Position numbers and translations under genes: made by a program. Positions 22,722 to 34,701 of a DNA stretch of 64,000 bases are shown here, one piece after another. The stretch is from assembly GCA_030512335.1 (NCBI GenBank), contig JAULSU010000007.1, positions 2,108,001-2,172,000 of the forward strand. Direction: 5' to 3'. This DNA comes from Immersiella caudata (Eukaryota > Ascomycota > Sordariomycetes > Sordariales > Lasiosphaeriaceae). Under the pieces are notes generated by a model, which worked only from the letters and a program-made list of their open reading frames with translations, was not told where the DNA came from and made no database searches. How positions within the stretch are numbered: the first letter of the stretch is position 1; each line of letters opens with the position of its first letter.

Positions 22722-25083
22722 CTATCCATAACTTCGTAACCTCCCATTGCTGTGGAGCTTTTTTCCATTCGCCAATACTGGAACAATAATTGGCGCCGCC
22801 CGCTTCTTTGCCGATGGGAGCGAATTCATAGCATCCCACATCTCCATCACGCCGGCCCGCCGCGCAGGAAGCATACTGTACTGGAGACTGTACAAGTTCT
22901 TCCTGTTGAGCGGTGGGACGAACTTACCCGTCAAAAGGCACAGCACTACATGAGGGGATAGATAGTGTTTGCGGATCCGGTGGCCCATCTGGAAATATTG
23001 GTGGAACATAGCTTTGAAGTTGAGTGGGATAGACTGCGAGTTCAGGAGAGCATTAGTGCTGAGCCAGATCACTGACGAAGGCTCCCTCTTACCTTCAAAT
23101 ATATGACCGAGGTTGAGGGGAGAGGACTCGGGGAATCATCAACAGCATGTCTAAAGTCTTGGGTATCTCGAAGTTCAAAGCGGATGCCGCCTGCGAATTG
23201 GTCAGTTCCAGTAGCTGATGGGTTTGCCTGGCAAGACAAAACGGACCTGGTAGCCGCTGTGGGTCTTTGACCCGCAGCATGATTGCGAAAAGGGGGAAGT
23301 GATTAAGACAAGAAAGCATTGTATCGAAAACGGCCTTGAGAGTTATGATGGCCATCCGAGCAAACGCGAAGTTCAGGTAGAACACCACGACGGTCGGGAG
23401 GAGAAAGAAGAGAAGGGTGAACAAAATCGTTCCGACGAGTAGCTGGTCTAAGTCGTAGTCGCAAGAGTCTATACGATTTCGAAGGACGTTGTGTTTCTTT
23501 CCGCGGAACAGGTGGAACAGCGATACCAGAATGTTCAGTTGCCAGTGGTAAATGCGGGCGGATGCCAGGTAGAAAGAATAGATATGGATCGTGAGGATGG
23601 ACAGCAGGTCTGAAAACAGCGCTATCGGCATGCTCGCGCCGGCGAAGCTGGAGAACCCGATGAACCAAATGATGTGTGGTAACGCTGGTCGTAAAGCTTC
23701 GATACAGCCTGCTCTCGGGTTAGCTTAAATGCGAAACAAAAGGGGTGCCAGGGCTACACACTCGACCAGTAGTCAATCACCCACAAAAAGAGGTCACCCA
23801 AGAACTCGGCCAGCTCCGTGTTAAGCTTCAAACCAGCAGGCCAACCCATGAGCCACGAGATACTGCTCTGCAACGCCTCGACGGTGTACTTGCTGAGGAG
23901 ATCGCTAATCTCCTCACCTACCCAGCTCGCGTTGTCGATGATGTAGGAGCCCAAGGCAATCCCAATGATAACATCGTTCGCCACCAACCACAGGCTGTTG
24001 TAAAACCGAATGTAGTCGGGGTGGCTTGTGGTTACACTCCCCCAGTCGTTCTTCCTCAAGCGCAGTGTAACGTACTGCATTGGCCAGTAACAAAACTGCT
24101 GCAGACGAATCTCGACCTGCTGAGCAGTGGCCGAGATATCTTTCAAAGCCGCATATCTGGGTCTTGCCCGCCACTCCAGAACCAGCAACAAGAGCTCAGC
24201 AGTGATCCGGTGCCCCATCAACCCAAAGATAAAAAGCTTCTGGAAGACAGGTAGAACATATACCCTAAACAGATCCCACAGCCAAACCAGCATCATATCT
24301 CGGGCAGTGGTTGCTGACTCCACTACCCTCTCCGAGACGCTCAGGCTCCTCTTGGGTCGGTTGCCAATCCGGGAGACGTTCTTCTGGAGGAGTTGCTCGA
24401 GTTCCCAGGCCCAATTCATCTGGTTTATGATCTTCGCAAGAGCCTTTTCCTTAGCAGATGGAACATGCCTGACGATCGAGTGTTGCTTTAATTTCTCAAC
24501 CAGCTGCCTCTTCTTTGCTTTCCGAGTGCGCTCTTCTTTTTCGTCGTCTTCCTCCTCACCGCTATCAGCACCATCATGCCTAAAGTCCCCCTTCTTGTCT
24601 CCAAGGGCCAAAGCGATAGGGTTCAGTGAGATATACTGCATCCGGCCAGGTAACGGTCGCTCGAAGAGAATAATCTGTATGCTGGAGGCTCGGGCGCAGG
24701 TGACGGAGGGGACGCGGCGCCCCGGCCCTGTTGCAACACGTATCCAAGACGGGTCGACCTCAGTAGACTCTGGAGTGTTGGAAACCCCTAGAACTCGCAT
24801 CGAGGACTGGCCGCATAGCTCGTAGATCCGGCTAACGGGGTGGGGGGCGTTGCGCAACAAAGTGCCTAGCTGGAGTGCGCTCTCGACGTTCCGAGGCTGG
24901 CAAGCGGTCAGTACCCCGGACTGTTATCCAGACCCAGTGTTTGCGCACCTCAACCTCCTCTAGGATGGCCAGCACGAAGACATCCAAGGGAGAGTTCCTC
25001 CATCCCACCACCACACCCTTGAGGCCCGGCCGTGGAAGGTCCGTCGGCCAGAACACGCGCATCAACGCATCATGTTCTGGCAT
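22722..25083 (-). CDS. GPI1: GPI-GlcNAc transferase subunit Gpi1 (PIG-Q)
   Basis: Part of the ER complex that transfers GlcNAc from UDP-GlcNAc to phosphatidylinositol, the first step of GPI-anchor synthesis. Five exons on the minus strand, 24949-25083, 23762-24896, 23247-23708, 23093-23190 and 22722-23033, give 713 aa. The N-terminus (MRVFWPTDLP, GVVVGWRNSPLDVFVLAIL) is typical. Then HPVSRIYELCG, a charged linker, and from about residue 250 the Gpi1 domain with several hydrophobic segments (for example MMLVWLWDLFRVYVLPVF, ILTIHIYSFYLASARIYHW, QLLVGTILFTLLFFLLPTVVV). The conserved end (FHQYFQMGHRIRKHYLSPHV) is restored across the last intron. Start could be the ATG at 25083 or the in-frame one at 25062 just before RVFWP. 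It begins only 25 bp after the stop of the upstream small gene. Confidence 0.93.
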
Positions 25084-25108
25084 AACGGACAGAGGCGCCG
25101 TAAGCCAC

Positions 25109-25522
25109 TCAAAAAGACCCTCGTCGCCTCAGCTGTTCTCTCGCAGATATTCCCGATCCTGGCGATCGTGGGTGCTGGACGCGGCTTGTTAGCAGCGGAT
25201 CGAGCGTGGACGGATGGGGTAAGGCGCACCAGGTTCGCTTCTCGAGTCGCAAGTCGCTCCACCGGAATGAAGATGAGCAGGAAAACAAGAGACAGGACGC
25301 CAAATGCCTTCGCCGCGCGAGTCTATTCACATTCGTAGAGCTTTTAGCGCTTGGTCCCGCTCTGGCACGGCGATGGCGGGGTCAGGGGTTGGGAAAACTC
25401 ACGACCACGCCGTAATCCCAGGCAAAAATGGCGAGCTCACACAGGCGTGTCACGAGATCCCACCGAGCAGTGATGTAGCCAGCTACGAAGATGCCGAGCG
25501 TGAGAATGGAGAATGGGTGCAT
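25109..25522 (-). CDS. Small two-helix membrane protein, unknown function
   Basis: Exons 25403-25522, 25230-25322 and 25109-25174 on the minus strand give 92 aa. Introns are 80 bp (GTGAGT donor) and 55 bp (GTGCGC donor, perfect GCTAAC branch, CCAG acceptor). Two hydrophobic segments are visible: FSILTLGIFVAGYITA near the N-terminus and VLSLVFLLIFIP at about residues 49-60. The end is basic, SAREQLRRRGSF. If the second intron were retained, the frame would run on to 25062 and overlap the GPI1 start; the strong branch site favours splicing. I do not recognise the family. Its stop is 25 bp before the GPI1 ATG on the same strand, so the two may share or overlap transcripts. Confidence 0.65.
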
Positions 25523-27332
25523 AGAAGCCGCGCGCCGTCTCCTCACGAGTCGAGCATGCCGGAGCGCGGATCGAAGGAGGAGAGCCAAAGTCTCGAGGGG
25601 TATATTAGACGGGTAGGTGTTTGATTTCAGGGGACAGGTAGGCTTCGTGGCGGAGGTCAGGTGTGCATGCAAGATGCGATTTGGGCCACGCTGGTGGATT
25701 TTGCTGCGCGCATGGCGATCTTGACGAGGGCATGTAGGAAGCGGGAGTTCCCCTTGCAATTCCTCTAGAAGCCAATCATCTTTCGCGCTTGTGCCAGTGC
25801 TCCACTCTCCAATTCGGCACTCTCCGAATGATGCAACCTCAACCATTCATCTTGATGACAAGAAATGACACTTGCGCACTTGGTACCATGTCGCCGAAGC
25901 GTTGGAAATAGTATACAGAGTTAAAAGGTTGAGTTGAGGTGTGTATAGATTGCTGTAATATGGAAGAAGGCGCGCCATGCATGGTAGCCCTCTATTCCGC
26001 TAGCACAATATGCTTTCGTGTGTTCCGTTGGAGCTCTTGTTGCATTCGCAGAGCTTCTAGCCTGCTGATTATATGCAAACGCCAAAAGTAGCGCTTTGAG
26101 CGGTTCTTGGGCGCCTATCAGCGTGCCAGACGCCCGTTATTTCCCTGGGCCTTTACTATTAGATGTCTTCCCTTGGCCCAGAATAGGGTGCCTTGACCCC
26201 TATCGTCTAGGACGGGCATCAAAGCAATGTGGAGAGGAGAGTCATATTGCAACTTCACCGACGCCCAGTACCTATCCAGATCCTTGTAATGATCCTATGG
26301 GTTTGGAATGTCAGCAGGCACGGTTGGCTGTGTGAATACCCTCGCTTACACTTCTTTCTCCCCATGAAAGTCGCGTCGTTTTCCTTGTTGTCTTCACGTG
26401 CATCTTCGAGAAGCTTGTCTATCCCTCGATCCTTCAGGGCGCCCTTATGATATAGTCAGCTAAGGAGTATCCAGCTAGTTGCTTCCACGACCATGTGAAC
26501 CTACATGTAGACACGCGCTATACTCCTTGAACAGAGCTGAGCACTCGTTGCTGTCTGCGTTCGCCGCGCCTCTGAGGTACTCTGCAACGGATGGTGAGCT
26601 AGGGTTGCAATGTAGCCGCAACAATAACGAGGGCACACGAACTTTCACTGTACCATTTCAAGAAGCAAGTATCGTAGCGCCTACCTTGGTCAGCAAACTG
26701 TCCAGACTCCTTGCAATTCTCACTCGTGGCAGCCACCGTAACACTCACTCCTTAACCTCATTGCACTGTTTAGCAAGAGATTGAGACATCCTGAAGATAT
26801 TACTTTGAGTACTACGACCAAGCCTCGGAATGGTCTGATGTGACCAAGGGTATCTATCCAGGTGTGTTTGGCTGATGACGAAATAACGCCACAAATGCTC
26901 CCCAGATTGCGCCCTCCGCGGTGTTTCTGGGAGAATCCTGCAGCAATGGAGCGGGCAAGAGAAGAGAAGGAATACGCCTTCAAGACCTGAGCGCGGTGTG
27001 TCGTACGCTTGGAAAGCTGACCTTGACGGCTCAGAAGAACAAAGTTCGAAAAACACCTACCAGAACGCGCCTGGCTGGCAAGGCTTGGTTTTATCTTATC
27101 GGCAGCCAAGCAGAGCTAGTAGCTCTTGGCGAGTTTCTCTACATCGAGTTTGGTGAAGGTCACTGTGAAAGCCAAGTACCGATACTTAGCCGCATCGGGC
27201 TTCTCCTACGTGGGCAGCTTTGTTCTATCCCTGTCAACAACGGGTCAAAAAATTCGGCTTCCTCAATTGCTTCGAAGAGGGTCGTTGACTTGACATCGCT
27301 CGCGGCGCCATCTTACCCGGCGATACACAACG
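25523..27332. other. Divergent intergenic region between the small membrane gene and RRP6
   Basis: 1.8 kb holding both promoters. No gene could be supported; open frames on both strands are short, overlap, and show no motif. Composition is mixed with AT-rich patches near 25900-26100. Confidence 0.5.
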
Positions 27333-30076
27333 ATGGACCCGTCGTCGCAGTTCAAGGCTCTCCAGGAGTCCGTCCAGACCGCGCTCGTCACTGCGACCCG
27401 GACCGTCAACGGACTCGCAAACGAGGACCTTCAGTTCCAGCGGACCGCGCACCCATCGGTCGGCAACCATCTGGACGACCAAACCCAGCGCATCTTAGAT
27501 CTGGCAAATAGTTTGCTAAAATCTGCGGGGGAAGTGACCGGTCAAAAGATTTCGGCGCTTGAAGATACCGATGACATCGATATCCAGTGGCGGGGCATTG
27601 TCGATAACATCGATGGACTCTTGGAGAAAGCCGATACTTCTCTTGACGACTATACAGGCTTGATCAAGAGGAAGGATGCACCGACTCCCGAGGCCGGCCG
27701 CGATGCGAAGCGCACTAGACCAACGACCGAGCCACTCGACTGGTCCCTCAAGAGGGCAAACATTCTCAAGCCCCAGGAGATTTTCGAGAGGAAACCCGAC
27801 AACCTCAGCACAGCCCCCTGGAAGCCGTTGCTTACACAAAAACCACATGCGACAGTGCCTTTGGAGCAGAGCTTGACGAAAATCACAGATGAAGAGTATG
27901 AATTCCCCATTTCCGCACCCATACCCGAAAAGAAGAAGACGAAGAAGAAGAAACGGAAGGGGCCGCAGGACGCCCTCATAGCGCCCGAGGCCACCCCACA
28001 AATACCACAGGTGAAAACTGCCAACTGGAGAGAGAGGGTCATGGACAAGCTGCGCAGCAAATATGGGGAGATGTTGGCTAACGGATCGAGAAGATTTAGT
28101 CACCCATACGAGACCGAGATAGTCGATCTAGAATACCCCCAAGCCATTTACGAGAAACATGAGCCAATCGAATACCTTCCTCTTGAGTCAACAGAGGCAA
28201 TCTGGGTGGACACGTACGAGGGCGTGCTCAAAATGCTGGAGGAGCTGAAAAACGCGTCCGAGATAGCTATTGATCTCGAGCATCACGACTATCGCACGTA
28301 TACCGGAATTCTCTCCCTGATGCAGATCAGCACTCGCGAAAAGGACTGGATTGTGGACACCCTAGTCCCATGGCGACACAAGCTAGAGGTTCTCAATGAA
28401 GTCTTTGCAGATCCCAAGATTGTGAAGGTGAGCAAGTGCTGCGTCCCATTGACACTACCCTTTACTGACATGACCAGGTCCTCCATGGCGCAAAAATGGA
28501 CATCATTTGGCTTCAGAGAGATCTGGGCCTGTACGTGGTCGGTCTATTTGATACTTACCATGCTGTTGATGTCCTTGGAACCTACCCAGGCAAGGGGCTG
28601 GCAGCTTTGCTGAAGAAATTTGTTGGCTTTGACGCGGACAAGAGATACCAACTGGCAGACTGGCGGATTAGGTTAGTCGAGAGTCCTTTTGAACATGAAC
28701 TCTGCTGACATCAGTAAAGGCCGCTTGACGAGAAGATGCTGCACTACGCGCGGTGCGACACTCACTTCCTGCTCTACGTCTACGATAAACTTCGAAACGA
28801 GCTGTTGGGTGCCCCGGATCGCAGCGAGACAATAGGCAACTGCATGGAAATGGTTCTCCAACAGTCCAAAGAGACGTCTTTGCAACGCTACACTTCCTCC
28901 GGTTACAACCAGGAGACAGGACAGGGAAAGGGCGGATGGTTCGGTCCGCTGACGAGATCCAATGCAGCGTGGGACGGCGAGCAGTTTTCGGTCTTCAAGG
29001 CCGTGCACAAGTGGCGAGATGACCTTGCGCGTCAAGAGGACGAAAGTACGCTCTTCATCATGAGCCCCACCGTCCAGGCGGACGTAGCGCAATACCTGCC
29101 GGCAGACAAGAAAGCACTCTGGGCCCTTCTTGGAAACCACACCCGGTCTCTGAAGGGGCACATAGATGACCTGTTTAGTGTCATTCAAAAAGCCAAGGTC
29201 GCCGGTCGAAACGGTCCTACGGTGCTTCAGTTCCTCCGTGAAATGAGACTGTCCGAGGGCCATGAGGGTCAGGTTACACCCGTTACGGCAGCCGATGCGA
29301 CCATCCCGCCCGTCTCGCAACTCAGGACCAAACTGAGTCAACTCTGGGGAAATATGGCCATGAGCACGCGTTGGGAAGGGTCCGGCAAGGCTGTCACGCC
29401 CAACGATCAAGAGGTGATTGTCTTCAGTTATCCCCAACCCGTCCACGCCGAATTTGGCAGCTCCCCCCAGCAAGAGCAAGAGGCTGCCGAGTCTCCGAGT
29501 GGCGACCTTCCGGCGGCTAATGAGCCCCAGCCCGAGACTTTGGACCAGGAATTCACACTGAAGGCAGGCCGCAAGCGTAAGATCGACGACGAGACGATGG
29601 AGTCGGCCTCCGATGCCGAGGAGGCCGCTACATCAACCCCTGCATCGACCGGGGCCGCTTCTGCGGCCGCCCCCACCGAGTTTATCTCTATGGAAGATGA
29701 TGACGAGTCCCTCAATTCTGACCAGTCTGATCAAGGTGCTAAGGAGGAGAAGAGGCCCTTGAGCAAGGAGGGGAAGGTAAAAGCTAAGGCCAATAAGGAG
29801 GCGAGACGGGCACGCAAATTAGCGAAGAGGCAGGCCCGCAAGGAGAAAGAGGCAGCCAGCAAGAAAACCAAGGGAGAGGGTAAAGACGAAGAGCCCTTTG
29901 ACTACAGCAAGGCCCCATCTGTGCTCCACGCGTCCAAGGCCAACGGCGGTAAGGGAGACGGCGGTAAGGGAAAGAAGACATTCAACCCCTACAGCAAAAA
30001 GTCGGGGGATGCCCCCAAGGGAGAGAGGAGGCTCGGTCTAGTGAAGAGTGGCAAGACGGCGACGTTCAAGAAGTGA
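27333..30076 (+). CDS. RRP6: Exosome 3'-5' exoribonuclease Rrp6
   Basis: Nuclear exosome subunit that trims rRNA/snoRNA and degrades aberrant transcripts. Exons 27333-28427, 28478-28671 and 28720-30076 (introns 50 and 48 bp) give 881 aa. The N-terminal PMC2NT-like region (about 15-115) would bind Rrp47. The DEDD-Y nuclease core follows: EIAIDLEHHDYRTY (first Asp and Glu), VLHGAKMDIIWLQRDLG (Asp, restored across intron 1), and MLHYARCDTHFLLYVYDKL (Tyr and Asp). The HRDC domain is at about 530-610 (VFKAVHKWRDDLARQEDES). The C-terminal 200 residues are Lys-rich and disordered with a nuclear-localisation character (KRKIDDE, RRARKLAKRQARKEKE). Length is in the range of fungal Rrp6 (730-890). Confidence 0.95.
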
Positions 30077-31065
30077 GGTTACTGGACAACATCTCTCAGG
30101 GGAGCACTCTACATCTGCTTCAGTACTACTGGAGCGAGCAATCACATAGCTACTGTTGGGACATATCGATTGGCAACATACAGCCGCAGTGAGAATGGCT
30201 ACCGCCTATTCCAATCACAATCATGAATATTCAAGTCGTGGTCCAATGCAGATTATGGTATCTTTGTACTACCGCTGGAGTACCTACGGTATCCGGGTCA
30301 CACCCGCTCCTAAATAACCCATGGCTTGTCGAGACCTAAGTGGGAGGGCACGGGGATCCGTAGCCGTTTCCGAGACCGTCAAACAGACACGTGCTGGCAA
30401 GGAGCTTCTCCACGTTCCTCGGTCCTCTATTTCCCTCTTGCTCCAATGACTGTGCATCGGTGATGCCTCAGACGCTAGAAAGCCCGGCCTGTCAGAAGTA
30501 CAGTCATACGAAATACGAACCGGGACCTCTGTGGAACCCATACCCAGATCGAGAATCCCGATGGGCGCTGTGTCAGTGAGTGGCGAGTTGGGCGTTTGCA
30601 TCGTGATGTTGGTGTAGGTATGCCGATCGGATCGTGGGAAAGGGGAGACCGGACGTATTCTGTTCTAGTGCGCCGATGCTGTGGTACGTGCCGTCACTCG
30701 GGGCAGCCTGGGCGTGGCCTTGGTGGCGTTATGGCGGTTGTACTGTAATTGTTTGGAGGACGGTGTAGGTTTTTTCCCCTAGCAGGCACGTCGCCTTTTA
30801 AAGAGCTCTGCGATCTTGCACTGGACGGGGTAGCTGTTGGTAGATCCCAGGTTGTTTTTATAGCTTGTTGTGTTCATTATTATGTTCCTTTGAGCTGACA
30901 AGCAGAGATCTCAAAAAACATAAAAAAATGATATAGTCGGGCAGCTACAACACGGTCGATATTGCTTTCCGTTCTTGCTGGCAGTGCTCGGTTGCTGTGG
31001 AAATGTTTTTTTTTACCACAAATGAGACCCTTTTATAAATACACTGTGCTTGTGCTATACCAGGT

Positions 31066-31075
31066 TACCTAGGTA
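31066..31075. repeat. TACCTAGGTA palindrome, copy 2
   Basis: Exact 10-bp palindrome in the non-coding stretch upstream of frq, 143 bp before copy 3. Confidence 0.6.
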
Positions 31076-31208
31076 GGTTGTTCAACTTATGGTGAGCATT
31101 AGCGGCTCGGTGGCCCTATCGCCTACTGGTATCCTCCGAGCTTCCGCGGGCGGCTCATAGCACAAACTGGTATGAAAATACTTCGATAAATACTAACATA
31201 ATGAATCA

Positions 31209-31218
31209 TACCTAGGTA
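31209..31218. repeat. TACCTAGGTA palindrome, copy 3
   Basis: Exact 10-bp palindrome in the same non-coding stretch; identical to 13980-13989 and 31066-31075. Confidence 0.6.
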
Positions 31219-34200
31219 GTGAAGAGGGCCTTCAAATCTATATGGCGGGAGGCTGGCCTGCAATGAGTAAATCCATGCCGTGAGAATATTGGGTCTACAT
31301 GGGTTGGTTGAGGCGGCGTTCGAGTTGCAATCCAACATATCACTGGTCGTAGCTGCGGTGCTTTTGCCGTAGCGCTACCACCACTCGCGATATGAGCAAG
31401 GGGAGCGCAGGTTCTGGCAGCATCCAGGGCTCTGATGTTCTGTTAGATTTTCAGCAGGAAAAAGAAAGAGAAAACTTGCAGGACTACTTGCTCAACAAGC
31501 TATAGTAGCAAGGCAACGAAGGACGACAGTCAGCTTGATGACTGGTCCTGATCATCTCTGGTGTGCTTGGTAGGAATTGTTGTCGTAGCACATGTGATAG
31601 AATCAAGCCGTTGTATTTATCCACCTGACGGCTAGATCCTGTGCTCTTCTTCATAGTACTGCGACAGAGACGCCTGTGCAGCGGGCATGCGTGTTGGCCA
31701 CAGCGCTGGGCGTCTTCACTGAGGTCCAGGACCCACTGGGTCAAATACCGAGCCCTAATTCCCAGGTGCTTTTCATGAGCACTGACTGAACGGTGAGCTC
31801 CGACACTTGTCACCGTAGACCGCCTGAAAAATCATGAGCCATCGCCTCCTGGTGTGAAGGATGTACGGTAGGATGTGGTTTGTGAGGCTCGACAGAGGCA
31901 GTCGCGGACACAGGGGAGGCAGTCGCCATCAGCACCCTCCAATGCTTTCGAAATCGGATACTGTTTGGAGTGTGCTGAGACCTGGAGCTTTGAGATTGTG
32001 TTAGTGTGAGGAACCCCTGGCATTCGGTGCTCGGCGATGTCTGCTTGTCCGGTAGTGTTTCGAAATCTTGAGCCTGGTACGCAGTACACGAAGTGTTGAT
32101 ACTCGACGGCATGGCGGGAGGTTCCCGCATTGTGAGAACGCGGTTGGTCTCGCATAAGGTAGGGTTTCCGAAGGGTTTCTTGATCGGGTAGCCCCGGGGT
32201 GCTTCGCAGTGACTCGTCGGAGCCAGAGACTTGTGGGGCCAACCAAAGCCGCAAGCTGTGTTGATGGCCGCAGTACCTCAAAGGGAATCTCTCACTGAAT
32301 GGCCAGCCCATCGCATTGTGGTGCAGAGTATGGACTCGCACAGAAGGCGATCCTATGAACTGGCGTCGTCTGGAAGCGACTTGCGTCTTGCGCATATGTT
32401 CAGGTCCTGACCACCTAGCGAGGAATCGCGGCTAGGTATTGAACATCCTCGATATTGACTCCCCGACAATAGGCTCAGGTTGTCTGTATTGGCGCCTCCT
32501 ATGCGTCCATGTGCGGCATAGTGTGGACTCCATCGTGATTACCGATATGCGGGTGGTGGGAAGAGGCAACAGCAGCCGAAGACCCTACGTGCATCCGCCT
32601 AGGCTCTGGATGATTCTGGATCGCACCTGACCAAGTGATCGACATGTGCGTCTTCGCCCTCGTGCTCGATGTTGGCGTCCCATTGTTGAGCCTCCGTTTG
32701 GTATCTCAGAAAGGAGATGGCTCCCGCCGATCGTTTCCCCCCTGATGGAATTCCTCGGCCCAGCCCGCAATGCCACCATATTGTTTCTTGACCAGCTGCT
32801 TCTGACCCCTTCGCTATCGGCTGCATTTAGGGTCCAGCCCCGCTGCAAGAGTGCCTGGTCTTAATGAGATCCAGTGTGATCTTCGTCGAGCGGCTGGTCG
32901 AGATTACCAGATTGAAGTAGAATAGCGCCAGTGTAGGTGTGCATCAGGCTATTCCTTTCACTGCCTGGTGTGATTGTTGCTCGCAGCACGCGAACTCTTC
33001 CCTGTCCAGTATCTTCTCTTTTTTCATGGATGTCGTCATGTGTCAAACGTCCGTGAGGTCACAAGCCAGCCACTTTTAACGGGCAGACAGTCTGAACCAG
33101 TGATCCTCCTGTCATCCTTCTCGGGAATTGAAGCCCTTGGCGTTCGAGGTTGACGATGGAATGTTCTGGTTGACGTCACAGCGCGGTTGCGAGGACCCTG
33201 CAGGTCGCGGGGGGTTGGAGGTGGGGGCCAAGCAGGGATTGTTATTTGAGGTTGTTGGGCGAGAACCCTACGCAGTAGCCCGTGGGTGGAACAGTTACTG
33301 ATAGGCTCACACTCCTCTCCTGAAGAGACCTGGCCCGAGACAGAAATGCATGCGCAGTGTGGGAACACCTCTGACATGACGGGACCTGTGACCTGATAGA
33401 ATGCCACCGTGGTCTCGCAGGGTAATGCTGAGGTGGGCCGATATTCAGTTCAAGTCTGAAGCCGTTTGTCCCGGCGGATCGCCGGCTCCGAATGTTTAAG
33501 CCCCCAGGTGAAGCCTTCTGTCGCACTGGGCGGGCGCGAAACCGATGAGAAGCGCCAGCAATACTGGGAAGAGGGGCGCTCACACCACCTTACGCATGAC
33601 AGGCCGTGCAGCGATATCGAGTGCAGCCAGGGGCGGGATGATTACCTACTTTGGCCGCCCGAGAAATGGCTGGCTGTTTGAGCGTGCATCGTGGAGAGAA
33701 CCAGATGGAAGCGGACCAGCCGCTCTGGAACACAAGTATGGTGATCAAAGCCTTCGAGGAACATTGGAAGTTTTGTGCAACGCCAGCAGAACGGTCCTGT
33801 TCGCTGCTATAACAGTCAACTTTGACACTGGCGGTCGACCGCTCCGGTCCCTGAAATTGGTCGATGGAACCACTGCTGAGGCGGTTGCTCTGGTTCAACC
33901 CGATGACAGTGCAAAAGCGAGATCCGTGATGACGTTTGTGTGTGTTTGGCTGTGCCGACCAAAGGGCACCCGTGTCCGAGAAGACATGGGGTCCCTGCAG
34001 TTATGACGTTTGAGCGTGCAAGCGCTCCCACTTCCCCTCACTGGGCACCACCGCTTGCCGAGAATTGCTTTGCGCGGCCTAGGGGTTTTTTTTTCCTCCT
34101 CGGCCTTGCCCGGACAAACTGGTCTGGTTGTGGATACGTGATTGAAGGCGCGCCGTCTTTGAACCTAGAATTAGATGTGTGACTACGATGGAGAGTTATA

Positions 34201-34688
34201 CCATGGGGCAAAGAGCTGAGGTCGAGATAGCGTTTTCCAACGGGCAGAGAGGGCATCGGGCTTGCGCTCCGCTCAGCGAAAGGACGCCGCCTGGGTGTGC
34301 GCCCAGGCAGCTGTCAGTGGGCGGGCAGCTTTTGGATCGGAGGGAATCGAAGGGTGTTTTGCCGAGCGGGACGGAAGGCCAAGACCCTGTAGCTCCATAA
34401 CGAGAGTACCGCGATGGTGGACCTTCCTTGGAGAACAGCTTGTGATATTGGCCCTGGATTTATTCATTGACGGGGGAAAAGCGGATGTTTAGAACTACAG
34501 TATATAAGAAAAAGCATAGGAACAAAATAGAGTTGATCAGGGCGAAAATCGTGGCCTTCTTCATAAGTAAAAGTACTTTATCTCTGTGAGGATCAGTACT
34601 GCCGTTGATGAAGAACTTAGACGGGTGTGGGCCCCACTCCTACAACCAATGCATCAGCAGACCCACACCAAGACCCTGAGCTTTTTTC

Positions 34689-34701
34689 GATCCCATCGAT
34701 C
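34689..34701 (+). promoter_or_regulatory. Candidate light-responsive element (White Collar site) of frq
   Basis: The sequence GATCC-CAT-CGATC fits the published Neurospora frq LRE pattern of two imperfect repeats, GATNC then CGATN with the same N (here C), spaced by 3 bp. It lies about 865 bp before the long FRQ start codon, a reasonable place for a proximal element near the transcription start. A looser GATC pair (CCGATCGGATCG) lies at about 30623-30634. Assignment rests on motif and place only. Confidence 0.45.

Noticed and set aside
24127..24825. 232-aa open frame on the plus strand
   Set aside because: Antisense to GPI1 exon 2, Ser-rich, no motif.
25062..25262. Longer form of the small membrane protein overlapping the GPI1 start
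   Set aside because: Needs retention of an intron with a perfect GCTAAC branch and CCAG acceptor; the spliced form ends more sensibly at 25109.
31832..32395. 187-aa open frame upstream of frq
   Set aside because: No motif, overlaps other frames on both strands, no splice support; not enough for a gene call.
33545..34006. 153-aa open frame upstream of frq
   Set aside because: Unrecognised, overlapped by opposing frames, typical of chance in a GC-rich stretch.
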